Assembly (NCBI GenBank): GCA_022821805.1
Contig: JAJECX010000003.1
Coordinates: 248,001-312,000, forward strand
Direction: 5' to 3'
DNA: 64,000 nt
Source: Anaerolineae bacterium
GTDB lineage: Bacteria > Chloroflexota > Anaerolineae > Aggregatilineales > Phototrophicaceae
Each line of letters opens with the position of its first letter. Position 1 is the first letter of the stretch. This document shows positions 1 through 11,005 of the stretch, one piece after another. The translations under genes and the position numbers were made by a program. The notes below the pieces were generated by a model. The model did no database searches. It saw nothing but the letters and a program-made list of their open reading frames with translations, and was not told the DNA's origin.

Positions 1-838
1 GTTTGGCAATGGCTTGATTAATCAAGTTCGCTAGTCTCGGTAGGGGCCACCAATCCGGGATTGGACTGGCGCCGGAATAATAGAACTCGTATGCAGAAAG
101 CGGATGGCTGTCGAAATCCTCGTACACCTCCATAAGCATGGATGGCGGCAGGGCGGGATAGTTTATCAATTCCAGTTCGTCGCCTTGCAGGGTGTACCTA
201 GGTTTCGACAATGGAATCCCGGTATTTCGAGCATAAATCGGACGGAATACACTCACGTTTCTTTGCAGGTTTTCCGGCTGGAATCCAAAGATGATGATAT
301 CGGCTGACAATCCTTTGCCGATGTTCTGCCAGCGGAGATAGGCTTGATCCATGCCGTATCCGCCGACTCCAAAATTGAGAACCTCTGCTCTAATGCGACG
401 TTCAAAAAGCGCTGTCTCCAGCACTTGCGTCCACACCTCATTGTCGTCCACATCGGTGCCGGCGGTAAAAGAGTCGCCAAATGCGGCAATGCGAATCGTG
501 TCCGCAGCCGGTGTCTCCGAGAATTCACGCGCAGATCTCATTCCTATGCTGTTTGTTGTCAATCTTCCGTCGAAGAGAATCGCATTGGGTTGAAATGTCC
601 AGCCCGTGTTAGCGTCGCTGATGTACTTTGCCGAATCGGCATTGGCCAGATAGGTTTCAAGTCTAGTTCGAAGTTCGTTTACCCGAATCGATTCGATTTC
701 CAGACTAAATCCCATTGCCGCAAATGGATTTAAAGCCTCAGACTTGGCCATTATGAAAAGCGCGGATTCAATTAGCGCCAAGGTGACAACAACAGCGCCT
801 ACGCTTACTAAAATGTTATCAAGGATTCTTTTGCCCAC
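1..838 (-). CDS. SGNH/GDSL-type hydrolase, membrane-anchored, partial (C-terminus beyond left edge)
   Basis: The minus-strand frame stays open from a stop near 862 to the window edge, so the protein is cut at its C-terminus. With GTG at 838 as start there is a membrane segment at about residues 5-30 and a GDSFTAG block at about 121-127, the nucleophile block of SGNH hydrolases. A Gly-rich second block (NFGVGGYG) follows at about 155-162, and then a DIIIFGFQP strand. The catalytic Asp/His block would lie outside the window. Such proteins are esterases or O-acyl-modifying enzymes; the substrate cannot be told. The start is uncertain because no strong ribosome site is visible; ATG at 751 is the alternative but would remove most of the anchor. 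Divergent from the EF-G-like gene. Confidence 0.75.
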   Translation of the reverse strand, partial: MGKRILDNILVSVGAVVVTLALIESALFIMAKSEALNPFAAMGFSLEIESIRVNELRTRLETYLANADSAKYISDANTGWTFQPNAILFDGRLTTNSIGMRSAREFSETPAADTIRIAAFGDSFTAGTDVDDNEVWTQVLETALFERRIRAEVLNFGVGGYGMDQAYLRWQNIGKGLSADIIIFGFQPENLQRNVSVFRPIYARNTGIPLSKPRYTLQGDELELINYPALPPSMLMEVYEDFDSHPLSAYEFYYSGASPIPDWWPLPRLANLINQAIAK

Positions 839-1191
839 GCTGCGCTCGCTATACTGACCAACTCACGATGGCTGTCTCTTTAGCAGGAATTCTGATTTAG
901 AGACTCTCCAAACAGTTTATCATGCGCATTGGACCGTGTCGCGGCAATGTTCTTGTTGCAAGGTCGGTCACAGCGTCAGTTTCGCTTTGTTGCTGAGCCA
1001 ATCCGTTGGCGCCGGGCTCAGGATATCTTTCGCTCCGCTTACTTATCCCCGAAGTGGAATCGCGGTAAATTTGTGTCTTTGACATAGTTCATTCGCGCCT
1101 ATACAATCCATGATCATTACGGCTCGGCATGGGTCATTTTCGGTCAGGAAATCAGCGGGCGTAAAATGCCCCTCGGGAGGAAATCCCTCAT
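839..1191. other. Intergenic region between divergent SGNH and EF-G-like genes
   Basis: About 350 bases without a credible gene. It holds the promoter for the EF-G-like gene (1079-1107) and its ribosome site (GGGAGGAAA at about 1176-1184). A 62-codon minus-strand frame at 897-1085 has no ribosome site or recognisable composition and is not called. Confidence 0.6.
1079..1107 (+). promoter_or_regulatory. Sigma-70-type promoter of the EF-G-like gene
   Basis: A perfect TTGACA -35 at 1079-1084 is followed by a 17-base spacer and TACAAT at 1102-1107. Transcription would start near 1114, giving a leader of about 78 bases. Good match to the housekeeping consensus; not experimentally shown. Confidence 0.65.
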
Positions 1192-3258
1192 ATGAATGAA
1201 TATCGGACAGAAGACATCAGAAATGTCGCTCTAGTAGGGCATCAAAGTTGTGGCAAGACATCGCTGGTCGAAGCGTTCTTGTACAGCACCGGCGCCACGA
1301 CGCGGATGGGGCATATCTCCGAATCGAATATGGTTTCGGACTGGGACGATGAAGAGAAGGAGCGTGGCCTTTCGCTTTCCACATCTTTGGCGGCGATTGA
1401 ATTCAACGATGTCAAGATTAATGTGCTGGACACGCCCGGATTCACCGATTTTCAAGGTGAGCTCAAGAATGCGATCCTGGCCGCCGACGCAGTGATTGTG
1501 GTTGTCGACGCGGTGGCTGGCGTAGAGGTGGGTACGGAACTGGCATGGGAGTATGCGCGGATCTGCGAACAGCCCATCATCGCCGTCATCAACAAGATGG
1601 ATCGCGAAAACGCCGATTATGAAAACGTACTCGATCAGATGCGCGGTCAATTTGACGACTACAAGTTTATTCCCGTTATGCTGCCCATAGGACAGCAGGC
1701 GGGTTTCAAGGGGGTGGCCAATGCGCTGACCCAGAAAGCGTATTTGGGCGATGGCGCCGAACGCTCCGATCTTCCCGCCGAATACGCCGATTCACTGGAA
1801 GAAGCGAATATGGAATTGATGGAGGCGGCGGCTGAAGCGGACGACGAGCTTTTGGAGAAATACTTTGAGGAAGAGACCCTCTCCTTTGACGAGATCCGAG
1901 ATGGTATGCGCAAAGCGTCGCGCTCGCCTGAGTTGAAGACTGTACCCGTCTTCACTGTGTCGGCTACCGAAAATATCGGCACGATTCCCTTGATGGAGGC
2001 GCTGGTCGCCTATACGACGCCGCCGAGGGAGCGGCGCGTGAACATCGCGCGCGGCGAGGATGCTGATGTTTTGCAGGCGCCCCATGCCGATGGCGATCCG
2101 CTGGTGGCTTACGTCTTCAAGACTTTGAACGACCGATTCGTCGGCACGCTCAATTACTTCCGCATCTTTTCCGGCGCGATTTCCAGCGACGGGCGTTATA
2201 CAAATGCGAACAGCGGCGAGGTCGAGCGCTTCAATTCGCTTTTTGTCATGCGCGGCAAGGAGCAGCTCCCGGTCAAGACATTGCATGCGGGCGATATCGG
2301 GGTGGTGGCGAAACTGACCGACACCAAGACGGGCGATACTTTCGTCGATGACAACTCAAATGTCCGGGTAATCGCGCCCGAATTCCCGGCGCCGCTGTAC
2401 ATGCTGGCGGTGACGCCGCGGACACAAGCCGACAGCGCAAAAATGGGACCCACGCTTGGAAACCTCTGTGATGCTGATCCAACCTTGCGCTGGCGCCAGG
2501 ATCGCGATACGCGGCAGACGGTTCTGGAAGGCATGGGCCAGATTCACCTTGACGTCACACTGAAGCGCGCCGAGTCGCTCGGCGTCGGCATTGACACGGA
2601 CATGCCGAAGGTTCCGTATCGCGAAACGATCACCAGTGATGCTGAATCCAGCTATACGCACAAGAAACAGACGGGCGGCGCCGGTCAATATGGTCGGGTT
2701 GACCTTAAGGTCGAGCCTGCGCCTGAGGGCTTCGAGTTTGAATCATCGGTGTTTGGCGGCGCGATATCACAGCAATTTGTCGCATCGACCGAAAAGGGCA
2801 TACGGGCGGTGCTGCCGGATGGCGTCATTGCCGGTTACCCGGTCGAACGGGTCAAGGTCAATGTCTTTGACGGGAAAGAGCATCCGGTAGATTCGAAAGA
2901 CATCGCCTTCCAGATAGCGGGACGCGAGGCGTTTCGTGAAGCATTCCGCAAAGCCAAGCCAGTTCTGCTCGAACCGATAATGGACGTCAATATCACTGTG
3001 CCCGAGTCGATGATGGGCGATATTATGGGTGATCTAAACACGCGTCGCGGTCGGGTTCAGGGCATGGATACGATAGGCATTAAGAGTGTTGTCACGGCCG
3101 AGGTGCCATTAGCGGAGATGCTGCGCTACGGCAACGACCTGCGCTCAATGACCGGCGGACGCGGCATCTATACAATGGACTTCAATCGCTACGATCGTGT
3201 GCCCAGTCATATTCAAGATGAGCTCATCCGAGAAGTCGAATTGGAAGCAGCGCAATAA
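1192..3258 (+). CDS. fusA: Elongation factor G-like GTPase (EF-G2 type)
   Basis: 688 residues with the full EF-G domain layout. G1 is GHQSCGKT (16-23), G3 is DTPGF (80-84) and G4 is NKMD (134-137). Domains II, III, IV (with TGGAGQYGRV near 500) and V (C-terminal GRGIYTM region) follow. Canonical EF-G drives ribosomal translocation by GTP hydrolysis. Here the P-loop lacks the usual AHIDAGKTT form, and the switch I RGITI motif reads RGLSLS (58-63), as in the EF-G-like or EF-G2 subclass, so this is probably a paralogue rather than the main translocase. No rpsL, rpsG or tuf gene is adjacent, which agrees with that. The start is set by a strong GGGAGG ribosome site. The promoter is at 1079 and the terminator at 3281. 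Confidence 0.85.
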   Translation: MNEYRTEDIRNVALVGHQSCGKTSLVEAFLYSTGATTRMGHISESNMVSDWDDEEKERGLSLSTSLAAIEFNDVKINVLDTPGFTDFQGELKNAILAADAVIVVVDAVAGVEVGTELAWEYARICEQPIIAVINKMDRENADYENVLDQMRGQFDDYKFIPVMLPIGQQAGFKGVANALTQKAYLGDGAERSDLPAEYADSLEEANMELMEAAAEADDELLEKYFEEETLSFDEIRDGMRKASRSPELKTVPVFTVSATENIGTIPLMEALVAYTTPPRERRVNIARGEDADVLQAPHADGDPLVAYVFKTLNDRFVGTLNYFRIFSGAISSDGRYTNANSGEVERFNSLFVMRGKEQLPVKTLHAGDIGVVAKLTDTKTGDTFVDDNSNVRVIAPEFPAPLYMLAVTPRTQADSAKMGPTLGNLCDADPTLRWRQDRDTRQTVLEGMGQIHLDVTLKRAESLGVGIDTDMPKVPYRETITSDAESSYTHKKQTGGAGQYGRVDLKVEPAPEGFEFESSVFGGAISQQFVASTEKGIRAVLPDGVIAGYPVERVKVNVFDGKEHPVDSKDIAFQIAGREAFREAFRKAKPVLLEPIMDVNITVPESMMGDIMGDLNTRRGRVQGMDTIGIKSVVTAEVPLAEMLRYGNDLRSMTGGRGIYTMDFNRYDRVPSHIQDELIREVELEAAQ

Positions 3259-3280
3259 CAGCTAGCGGCAGTCGATATAG

Positions 3281-3312
3281 AAAAGGGCGAGAACCATTTG
3301 TCTCGCCCTTTT
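3281..3312. terminator. Bidirectional intrinsic terminator between EF-G-like gene and ftsH
   Basis: A perfect 12-base inverted repeat (AAAAGGGCGAGA / TCTCGCCCTTTT) with an 8-base loop carries T runs on both strands. It lies between two convergent stop codons, so it can end both transcripts. Confidence 0.85.
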
Positions 3313-3347
3313 ATGTTTGCTATTCCGCGCCTCGCGCTTGAATATCT

Positions 3348-5375
3348 CTAGCCTGGTTCGCCCTCTACCTCAGCCGCCTCCTTTTCATCAGAGTCAGAGC
3401 CGTTTTGTTCCGCAGATTGCGGCTCGCGCAGGTGCTTGGCGACCGAAGCCGGAACGATATCTTCCGCGTCGTCTTCCAAGTCCAAGATGCGCAGTATTTC
3501 TTCGCGCTCCACAGTTTCCTTTTCGAGCAGCGCCGCTGCCAGCGCGTCCAACTCGTCGCGGTGGTCTTCCAGCAGCTCTCTCGTCTCTTGATAGGCGACG
3601 TCAATGATGCGCTTGATTTCGGCATCGAGTTTAGAAGCGGTGTCGTCGCTGTAGTCGCGTCCACTGGCGATCGCATAGCCCAGGAAGGGCTGCTCCGAAT
3701 CGTCGCCATAGTTGACCATGCCCACGGAATCGCTCATGCCGAACATCTTTACCATGCGGCGGGCGATCTGCGTAACTTGCTGAATGTCATTGGCGGCGCC
3801 GGTGGTCACATCGTCAAAGACGATCTCTTCGGCGATGCGCCCGGCCAAGCCCACGCGAACGAAGGCTTCCAGCTGCTTGCGCGATTGGTGCAGCGAATCG
3901 TCCTTGGGCATGTAAAAGGCGACGCCTAAAGCGCGCCCGCGCGGAATGATGGTTGTTTTCAGCAGCGCCATCGCTTCGGGAATCAGAAAGGACACAACTG
4001 CGTGACCGGCTTCATGATAAGCGGTGATGCGGCGGTCCTTTTCGTTGGAAAGCGGCGGCCGTTTGGTACCGAGGCGGATCCGCTCATAGGCGGTTGTAAA
4101 GTCCGACATGGTGATCAACCGTCGGTCGAAGCGCGCGGCGTGCATAGCGGCTTCGTTGGCGAGGTTGGCGATGTCGGCGCCGGAGAAGCCAATCGTGGCG
4201 CGCGCCAGCGATTCCAATTCTACATTATTGCCGAGCGGCTTATTCTTGGTGTGAATCTTTAGTATATCGTGACGGCCCTTGACATCGGGCAGGTCTACGG
4301 TGATTTGCCGGTCAAAACGGCCCGGGCGCAGCAGGGCGGGATCGAGCACATCAGGCCGGTTAGTGGCGGCGATCATCACGATATTGGTATCGTTGTCGAA
4401 ACCATCCATCTCCGAGAGCAGTTGATTCAGCGTCTGTTCCCGCTCATCGTGCCCGCCGCCTAATCCGGTTCCGCGGCGGCGGCCGACCGCGTCAATCTCG
4501 TCGACAAAGATAATGGCGGGGGCGTTTTCCTTGGCGCGCTTGAACAGGTCCCGAACGCGCGAGGCGCCAACACCAACGAACATCTCAACAAATTCGGAGG
4601 CGGCGATGCTGAAAAACGCTACGTTTGCTTCGCCGGCGACTGCGCGAGCCATCAAGGTCTTGCCCGTGCCGGGCGGTCCGATCAGCAGGACGCCGCGCGG
4701 CACCTTAGCGCCGACCTTGACGTATTTCTCCGGCTGCTTGAGGAAATCAACGACTTCCTCGAGCTCCATCTTGGCGGCATCTTGCCCGGCGACATCATCG
4801 AACTTCAGGGAAGGCATCTCCGGCGTTTTTTCGCGCGCTTGCGACTGGCCGAAGGAGAATATGCCGTTCATCTGCCCTTGCGCGCGGCGCCCCATCCAGA
4901 CGAAGAAACCGATGATGAGGACAAGCGGCAAAAAGTTCAAAATGAGGGGCCAGATGGATGGCTGCGTCCAACTGGCGTCGACAGTCTCAACGCCGCGTTC
5001 CTGGGCTATGCGCAATAGCTCGGCGCCAGCATACGGCGGAAGCTCCGCCGAAAAGCGCGACACATTCTGCATGCGACCCGACGTCGTTGGCACGATGATG
5101 CCACTCTTGAACGTACCGCTTATGGCAACATTGTCCTGAAAGTGCAACAGGCTGACGTTATTCATCGTCAATTGTTCGTAGACATCGGAGTAGGCGATTT
5201 CTGGTGTGGAGGAGAATCCGCCAAGAATCCCCGGCGACGAAATCAGCGCAAGCAGCATCACCAGAACGAGCAGACCCGGCGAAACCCACTTGCGCCAATT
5301 AGGCGGCTGTGGCGGGCGCGGGCTGTCCCCGCCATCACGACTTTCGTCGTTGTCGTTGTTTTCCCAAAACTGCAT
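3348..5375 (-). CDS. ftsH: ATP-dependent zinc metalloprotease FtsH
   Basis: 675 residues. A hydrophilic, acidic N-terminus is followed by a membrane segment (31-50), a periplasmic-type domain, and a second membrane segment (about 141-162). The AAA+ module has Walker A GPPGTGKT (233-240), Walker B IIFVDEID (288-295) and an Arg-finger region ([19 protein letters not shown]). The M41 peptidase has the zinc motif HEAGH (454-458). FtsH extracts and degrades membrane and short-lived cytosolic proteins as a hexamer at the inner face of the membrane. The acidic C-terminal tail is poorly conserved. Monocistronic by context; a TATAAT lies upstream at 5415-5420. Confidence 0.97.
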   Translation of the reverse strand: MQFWENNDNDESRDGGDSPRPPQPPNWRKWVSPGLLVLVMLLALISSPGILGGFSSTPEIAYSDVYEQLTMNNVSLLHFQDNVAISGTFKSGIIVPTTSGRMQNVSRFSAELPPYAGAELLRIAQERGVETVDASWTQPSIWPLILNFLPLVLIIGFFVWMGRRAQGQMNGIFSFGQSQAREKTPEMPSLKFDDVAGQDAAKMELEEVVDFLKQPEKYVKVGAKVPRGVLLIGPPGTGKTLMARAVAGEANVAFFSIAASEFVEMFVGVGASRVRDLFKRAKENAPAIIFVDEIDAVGRRRGTGLGGGHDEREQTLNQLLSEMDGFDNDTNIVMIAATNRPDVLDPALLRPGRFDRQITVDLPDVKGRHDILKIHTKNKPLGNNVELESLARATIGFSGADIANLANEAAMHAARFDRRLITMSDFTTAYERIRLGTKRPPLSNEKDRRITAYHEAGHAVVSFLIPEAMALLKTTIIPRGRALGVAFYMPKDDSLHQSRKQLEAFVRVGLAGRIAEEIVFDDVTTGAANDIQQVTQIARRMVKMFGMSDSVGMVNYGDDSEQPFLGYAIASGRDYSDDTASKLDAEIKRIIDVAYQETRELLEDHRDELDALAAALLEKETVEREEILRILDLEDDAEDIVPASVAKHLREPQSAEQNGSDSDEKEAAEVEGEPG

Positions 5376-5748
5376 GGCGTGATAGTACCCTCGAAAAACG
5401 GATTGTATACCCTGATTATACCGTATCAGCCGGCTGGATTACGCAAGTATTGTCTTAGAACCGGCGCCGATACCTCGATTGGCAACTCGCTTCGCCCTAT
5501 GATAACACGATATACGGTGGTTTTCGCCAGTTGGTCGCAGCATCGCCTGAAGGCGAGAATGGGAAGGCGCATACGGCGCTTATCTTGTGATCGCAACGCG
5601 AATCACAATTTCACTTAGGGCGAATCTCCGTTATGCTTCAGGGGAGCGTTGGGGCGGCCCCCCTGTCTGGCGACAGGTTCGCTGCCGGTTTGAATATCGT
5701 GTTTTGTACTTGCGGTTTGCATTTGCCAGAATTCGGTCGAGGTCGAGA
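5376..5748. other. Intergenic region between divergent ftsH and DUF255 genes
   Basis: About 370 bases. The left part carries the ftsH -10. A short perfect hairpin (CCTGTC, four-base loop, GACAGG) lies at 5662-5677 without a T run, so it is not a terminator; it may be leader structure. Upstream extension of the DUF255 reading frame through this region (to 5587) is low-complexity Arg-rich sequence and is not counted as coding. Confidence 0.45.
5415..5420 (-). promoter_or_regulatory. Probable ftsH -10 element
   Basis: A consensus TATAAT on the minus strand lies about 40 bases upstream of the ftsH ATG. The best -35 candidate (TTGCGT, 5441-5446) is 20 bases away, longer than ideal, so only the -10 is called. 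Confidence 0.4.
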
Positions 5749-7818
<2,070 letters not shown>

Positions 7819-7837
7819 GCATCCTGGAGCACTGCTG

Positions 7838-8353
7838 ATGGCGCAGGAGCGCCAAGCCAGTCAAGACTATTTTCAGACCTTGCTGCGGACGGTTGCGGGT
7901 CAGGCTTTTGGCGCCGCCGGATACGAATTTGAAACGGCGCCTATACAGTGGGCTGGCGGAAAGTATCGCTTTGCGAAAGCCTTTTCCGATGGCTTCTTCG
8001 GCTTGATTGATTTTCAAGTGCTGGTAAGCAGCGATTCGATGTGGTCAGTTGGCGCGCCTTCACGCTTTAAGGTACAGCTCACACGATCGCGTGATCGTCA
8101 CGGACAAGCGCGCGGTGAGGCGGGATATGTTACGCGCGGGCTGAGTCAATTGGTCGTCGAAGATTTCTCAGTAGCCATCTTGCCCGCCGCCGATCACTGG
8201 TGGACATTCGTGGACACTGAATCGCTGGGGAAGGCGCTGGCGGAAGCGGGACACTTGATCGTTGGTTATGGCATGCCATGGCTAGCCGGAGAACTGACCC
8301 CGCCGGCGGCTGAGAATGCCAATTCCGCATCACGTATGTATCATGACGGATAA
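7838..8353 (+). CDS. Conserved hypothetical protein
   Basis: 171 residues, 19 bases downstream of the DUF255 gene and in the same direction, so probably cotranscribed. No signal peptide, membrane segment or catalytic motif is recognised. The middle (about 40-110) has a mixed alpha/beta pattern with aromatic residues. Its last codons overlap possible early starts of the following lipoprotein gene. The composition matches its neighbours, so it is likely real. Function unknown. Confidence 0.65.
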   Translation: MAQERQASQDYFQTLLRTVAGQAFGAAGYEFETAPIQWAGGKYRFAKAFSDGFFGLIDFQVLVSSDSMWSVGAPSRFKVQLTRSRDRHGQARGEAGYVTRGLSQLVVEDFSVAILPAADHWWTFVDTESLGKALAEAGHLIVGYGMPWLAGELTPPAAENANSASRMYHDG

Positions 8354-8378
8354 AGCTCATCCCGGCGGACCATCATTC

Positions 8379-10838
8379 ATGCATCGTACTTGTCTATTGT
8401 TTCTGACGCTATGTCTCTTCGCGAGCGCCTGCAACGTTCGCAGCTATGAGTCGCCGCTGCCGACGCCGGATGACGACAACATCATATACGTGACGGCGAC
8501 GCCGGCGCCGGCCATGATTCAGGAGGCGCCGACATCGAGACCGACCGAGATCTCGCCCACTCCTCCACCGACGGCGACGATAGATCCGACGCAGCTTCTT
8601 CAGCAGGGTAAGCGCTTGACGCGCAACGGCTACCTGGAAGAGGCCGCCGGCATTTATCGCGGAGTGCTGAACTATGGCGAGTCTATTGCGCCACGGTATC
8701 GTGCCGAAGCGGGATTCCGATATGGGCAAGTCGCCCTGCGCGCTGGCTATTTTGAGCAGGCGCTATCTGCCCTCAGCCTGTTTACGAGCGAGTTCCCGAC
8801 TGACGCGAAGGTGGCGCAGGCTTATTTCTTGCGCGCCGATGCCAGATTGGGGCTGTCACAATGGAACGAGGCGATCGTCGATCTTCAGCAGTATCTGGCG
8901 CTTCGCCCCGGTTTGATTGACAGCTATGTCCACGAGCGGATCGCCGATGCGCGGATCGCGCTGGGGCAGACGGACGCGGCGCTGGAGAGTTATGAGCTCG
9001 CAGTCAAAGCCAAGCGGTCGAAGGTGCCATTGCTGATACTGCGCGAGAAGCTGGCGCAGATATTCATAAACCTTGAGCGCCACAGCGAGGCGGTTGCGCA
9101 ATATGACGCCATCTTGACGGTGGCGCGCAATATCCCCTATCGAGCCGATATATCGTTTTCCGCCGCACGAGTCGCGCTCAACAGCATCAATGCAGAGACC
9201 GGGCTGGCGCGCATGCGCGCGGTCGTCGAGAATTACCCGGGCACAACGGCGGCCTGGAGCGCGCAGGATCAGCTGAGCCGACACGGGGAAGAAATGGATG
9301 GATTTCGCCGCGGACAAGCTGCGTTTGTCGCCGGCGACTATCAGGCGGCTATCGAAGCATTCAATCAGTACAAAATTACGCAGGAATCGACGCCGATCCC
9401 GGCCCAGCTCTTCCTGCTGCTTGGCCGCGCTTATCGGCGGATCGGCAATTTCGACGCGGCCTCGGTCGCGTTTCAGACGCTAATCGACCGCTATCCGCAG
9501 GATCCGCTCTTTGGCGAAGCGCTGCTGGAACGGGGGCGGACGCGCTTTCTCAGCGGCGACATCCCCGCTGCGATCAGCGCTTATCTATCGATCGCCGCGG
9601 ACTATGAAGAGTTGGAGAGCGCGGCCGGCGAAGCGCTTTGGCGCGCGGGATATCTGTACGGCACCAACGGCGATGCGGCTTTGTCGCGCCAGGAGTTTAC
9701 GCGTCTGGCGGATACCTACCCTGACCATGAGTTGACCGCAAATGGCTTATTCATCGCCGCGTCTGCGGCAGTGCGTGATGAAAAGTGGTCAGTTGCTGAA
9801 AGTTTGTACGGACGGCTAGCCGCCTTAACGCTGGGAGACGAACGAGCGGCCGCCTACCTGTGGATCGGTAGAATCGCCCTAGCTCGTGGGGATAGCGCAG
9901 CCGCGAATGAGGCTTTCAAGCTGGCAGTCGCCGCGGCGCCAGACAGTTATTTTGCCGCGCGCGCCGGCGATTTCCGCATCGGCCGTCAGCCTTTTCAACC
10001 GCCCGCGGCTTTGCGTTTCGATTTCGATGAAGCAGCCGATATTGCCGCTGCCGAGGTATGGCTGCGGAGCGCGTTTGGCTTTGAGGATTCTGGCGCGCTG
10101 TGGCGGCTGTCCGAAGCGCTGGATAGTGATCCGCGCATGATTCGCGGCCGCGAGTTGCTGGCGGTGAGCGCCTTTGACGAAGCCTTCATCGAATTCGAGG
10201 ACTTGGTCAACGAGGCGCGCGATCAAGGCGATGTATTGAGCAGTTACCGCCTGGCGGTACATTTGCGGGGGCTGGGCGTTTATCGGGAGAGCATCATCGC
10301 CGCAGCCGATGTGATCATCGCCTCGCGGCAAGGCACGTTGCAAGTACCGCGTTTCGTCGCCCGTATGCGTTTTCCCGCCTATTATATTGACGTGATTCAA
10401 CCAGCAGCGGACGAACGCGAGATTGATCCTTTGCTGATGCTGTCGCTGATTCGGCAGGAGAGCCTTTTCAACACCTTTGCAAGAGCGGGCGCAGGCGAAA
10501 AGGGACTGATGCAAGTAATTCCTTCGACCGCGCAGTATATCGCTGATCAACTGGGATGGCAGGATTACCAGCATACGGACTTGTTCCGCCCTTACGCCGG
10601 CGTCGCCTTCGGCGCCTTTTACATTGATGAGCAGTTGCAGCGCTTCGAAAGGAACGCGGTCGTTGCCCTCGCGGCGTATAATGCGGGACCGGGCCGGGCA
10701 TACGACTGGAACGCCTTGTCCAGCGGTGATCCCGATCTGTTTATGACGACGATAACCATTGATTCAACACGCCACTACATACAGTTCATCTATCGCAACT
10801 ACAATGTCTATCGTGAACTCTACGGCATACAGGAATAG
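8379..10838 (+). CDS. Lipoprotein with TPR repeats and C-terminal lytic transglycosylase (SLT) domain
   Basis: With ATG at 8379 the protein (819 residues) starts with a lipoprotein signal (MHRTCLLFLTLCLFASAC). A Pro/Thr linker with VTATPAP and PTPPPTATIDPT follows, then a long series of TPR-like helical repeats (about 75-640) and an SLT domain (about 677-800). The SLT domain shows the catalytic Glu in RQES (about residue 694), GLMQVIPST and AYNAGPG. Like soluble Slt70, it should cleave murein glycan strands to 1,6-anhydro products, here anchored outside the membrane. The frame extends to 8316, and ATG at 8343 is possible, but those starts put extra residues before the signal peptide. It overlaps or abuts the preceding gene. 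Confidence 0.85.
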   Translation: MHRTCLLFLTLCLFASACNVRSYESPLPTPDDDNIIYVTATPAPAMIQEAPTSRPTEISPTPPPTATIDPTQLLQQGKRLTRNGYLEEAAGIYRGVLNYGESIAPRYRAEAGFRYGQVALRAGYFEQALSALSLFTSEFPTDAKVAQAYFLRADARLGLSQWNEAIVDLQQYLALRPGLIDSYVHERIADARIALGQTDAALESYELAVKAKRSKVPLLILREKLAQIFINLERHSEAVAQYDAILTVARNIPYRADISFSAARVALNSINAETGLARMRAVVENYPGTTAAWSAQDQLSRHGEEMDGFRRGQAAFVAGDYQAAIEAFNQYKITQESTPIPAQLFLLLGRAYRRIGNFDAASVAFQTLIDRYPQDPLFGEALLERGRTRFLSGDIPAAISAYLSIAADYEELESAAGEALWRAGYLYGTNGDAALSRQEFTRLADTYPDHELTANGLFIAASAAVRDEKWSVAESLYGRLAALTLGDERAAAYLWIGRIALARGDSAAANEAFKLAVAAAPDSYFAARAGDFRIGRQPFQPPAALRFDFDEAADIAAAEVWLRSAFGFEDSGALWRLSEALDSDPRMIRGRELLAVSAFDEAFIEFEDLVNEARDQGDVLSSYRLAVHLRGLGVYRESIIAAADVIIASRQGTLQVPRFVARMRFPAYYIDVIQPAADEREIDPLLMLSLIRQESLFNTFARAGAGEKGLMQVIPSTAQYIADQLGWQDYQHTDLFRPYAGVAFGAFYIDEQLQRFERNAVVALAAYNAGPGRAYDWNALSSGDPDLFMTTITIDSTRHYIQFIYRNYNVYRELYGIQE

Positions 10839-11005
10839 GCGACTATCCATTTTGCGTTGGCAATGCTTTGACCGCGCGGAAAGTCGCGTCTTCGGCAAAT
10901 CTCAATGCTGCTTTTGGTGTTATCTATGGCGATACAAAAAGTCATTGTGATTGCCTTGATGTGCTACACTGAAATCACGAAATCGCTTCGCCAGAAAAGG
11001 TGGAC

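Noticed and set aside
897..1085. Short minus-strand frame in the region upstream of the EF-G-like gene
   Set aside because: No ribosome site and it spans the strong promoter at 1079.
5662..5677. Hairpin in the leader before the DUF255 gene as a terminator or riboswitch
   Set aside because: Six-base stem, no T run, and no conserved riboswitch core around it.
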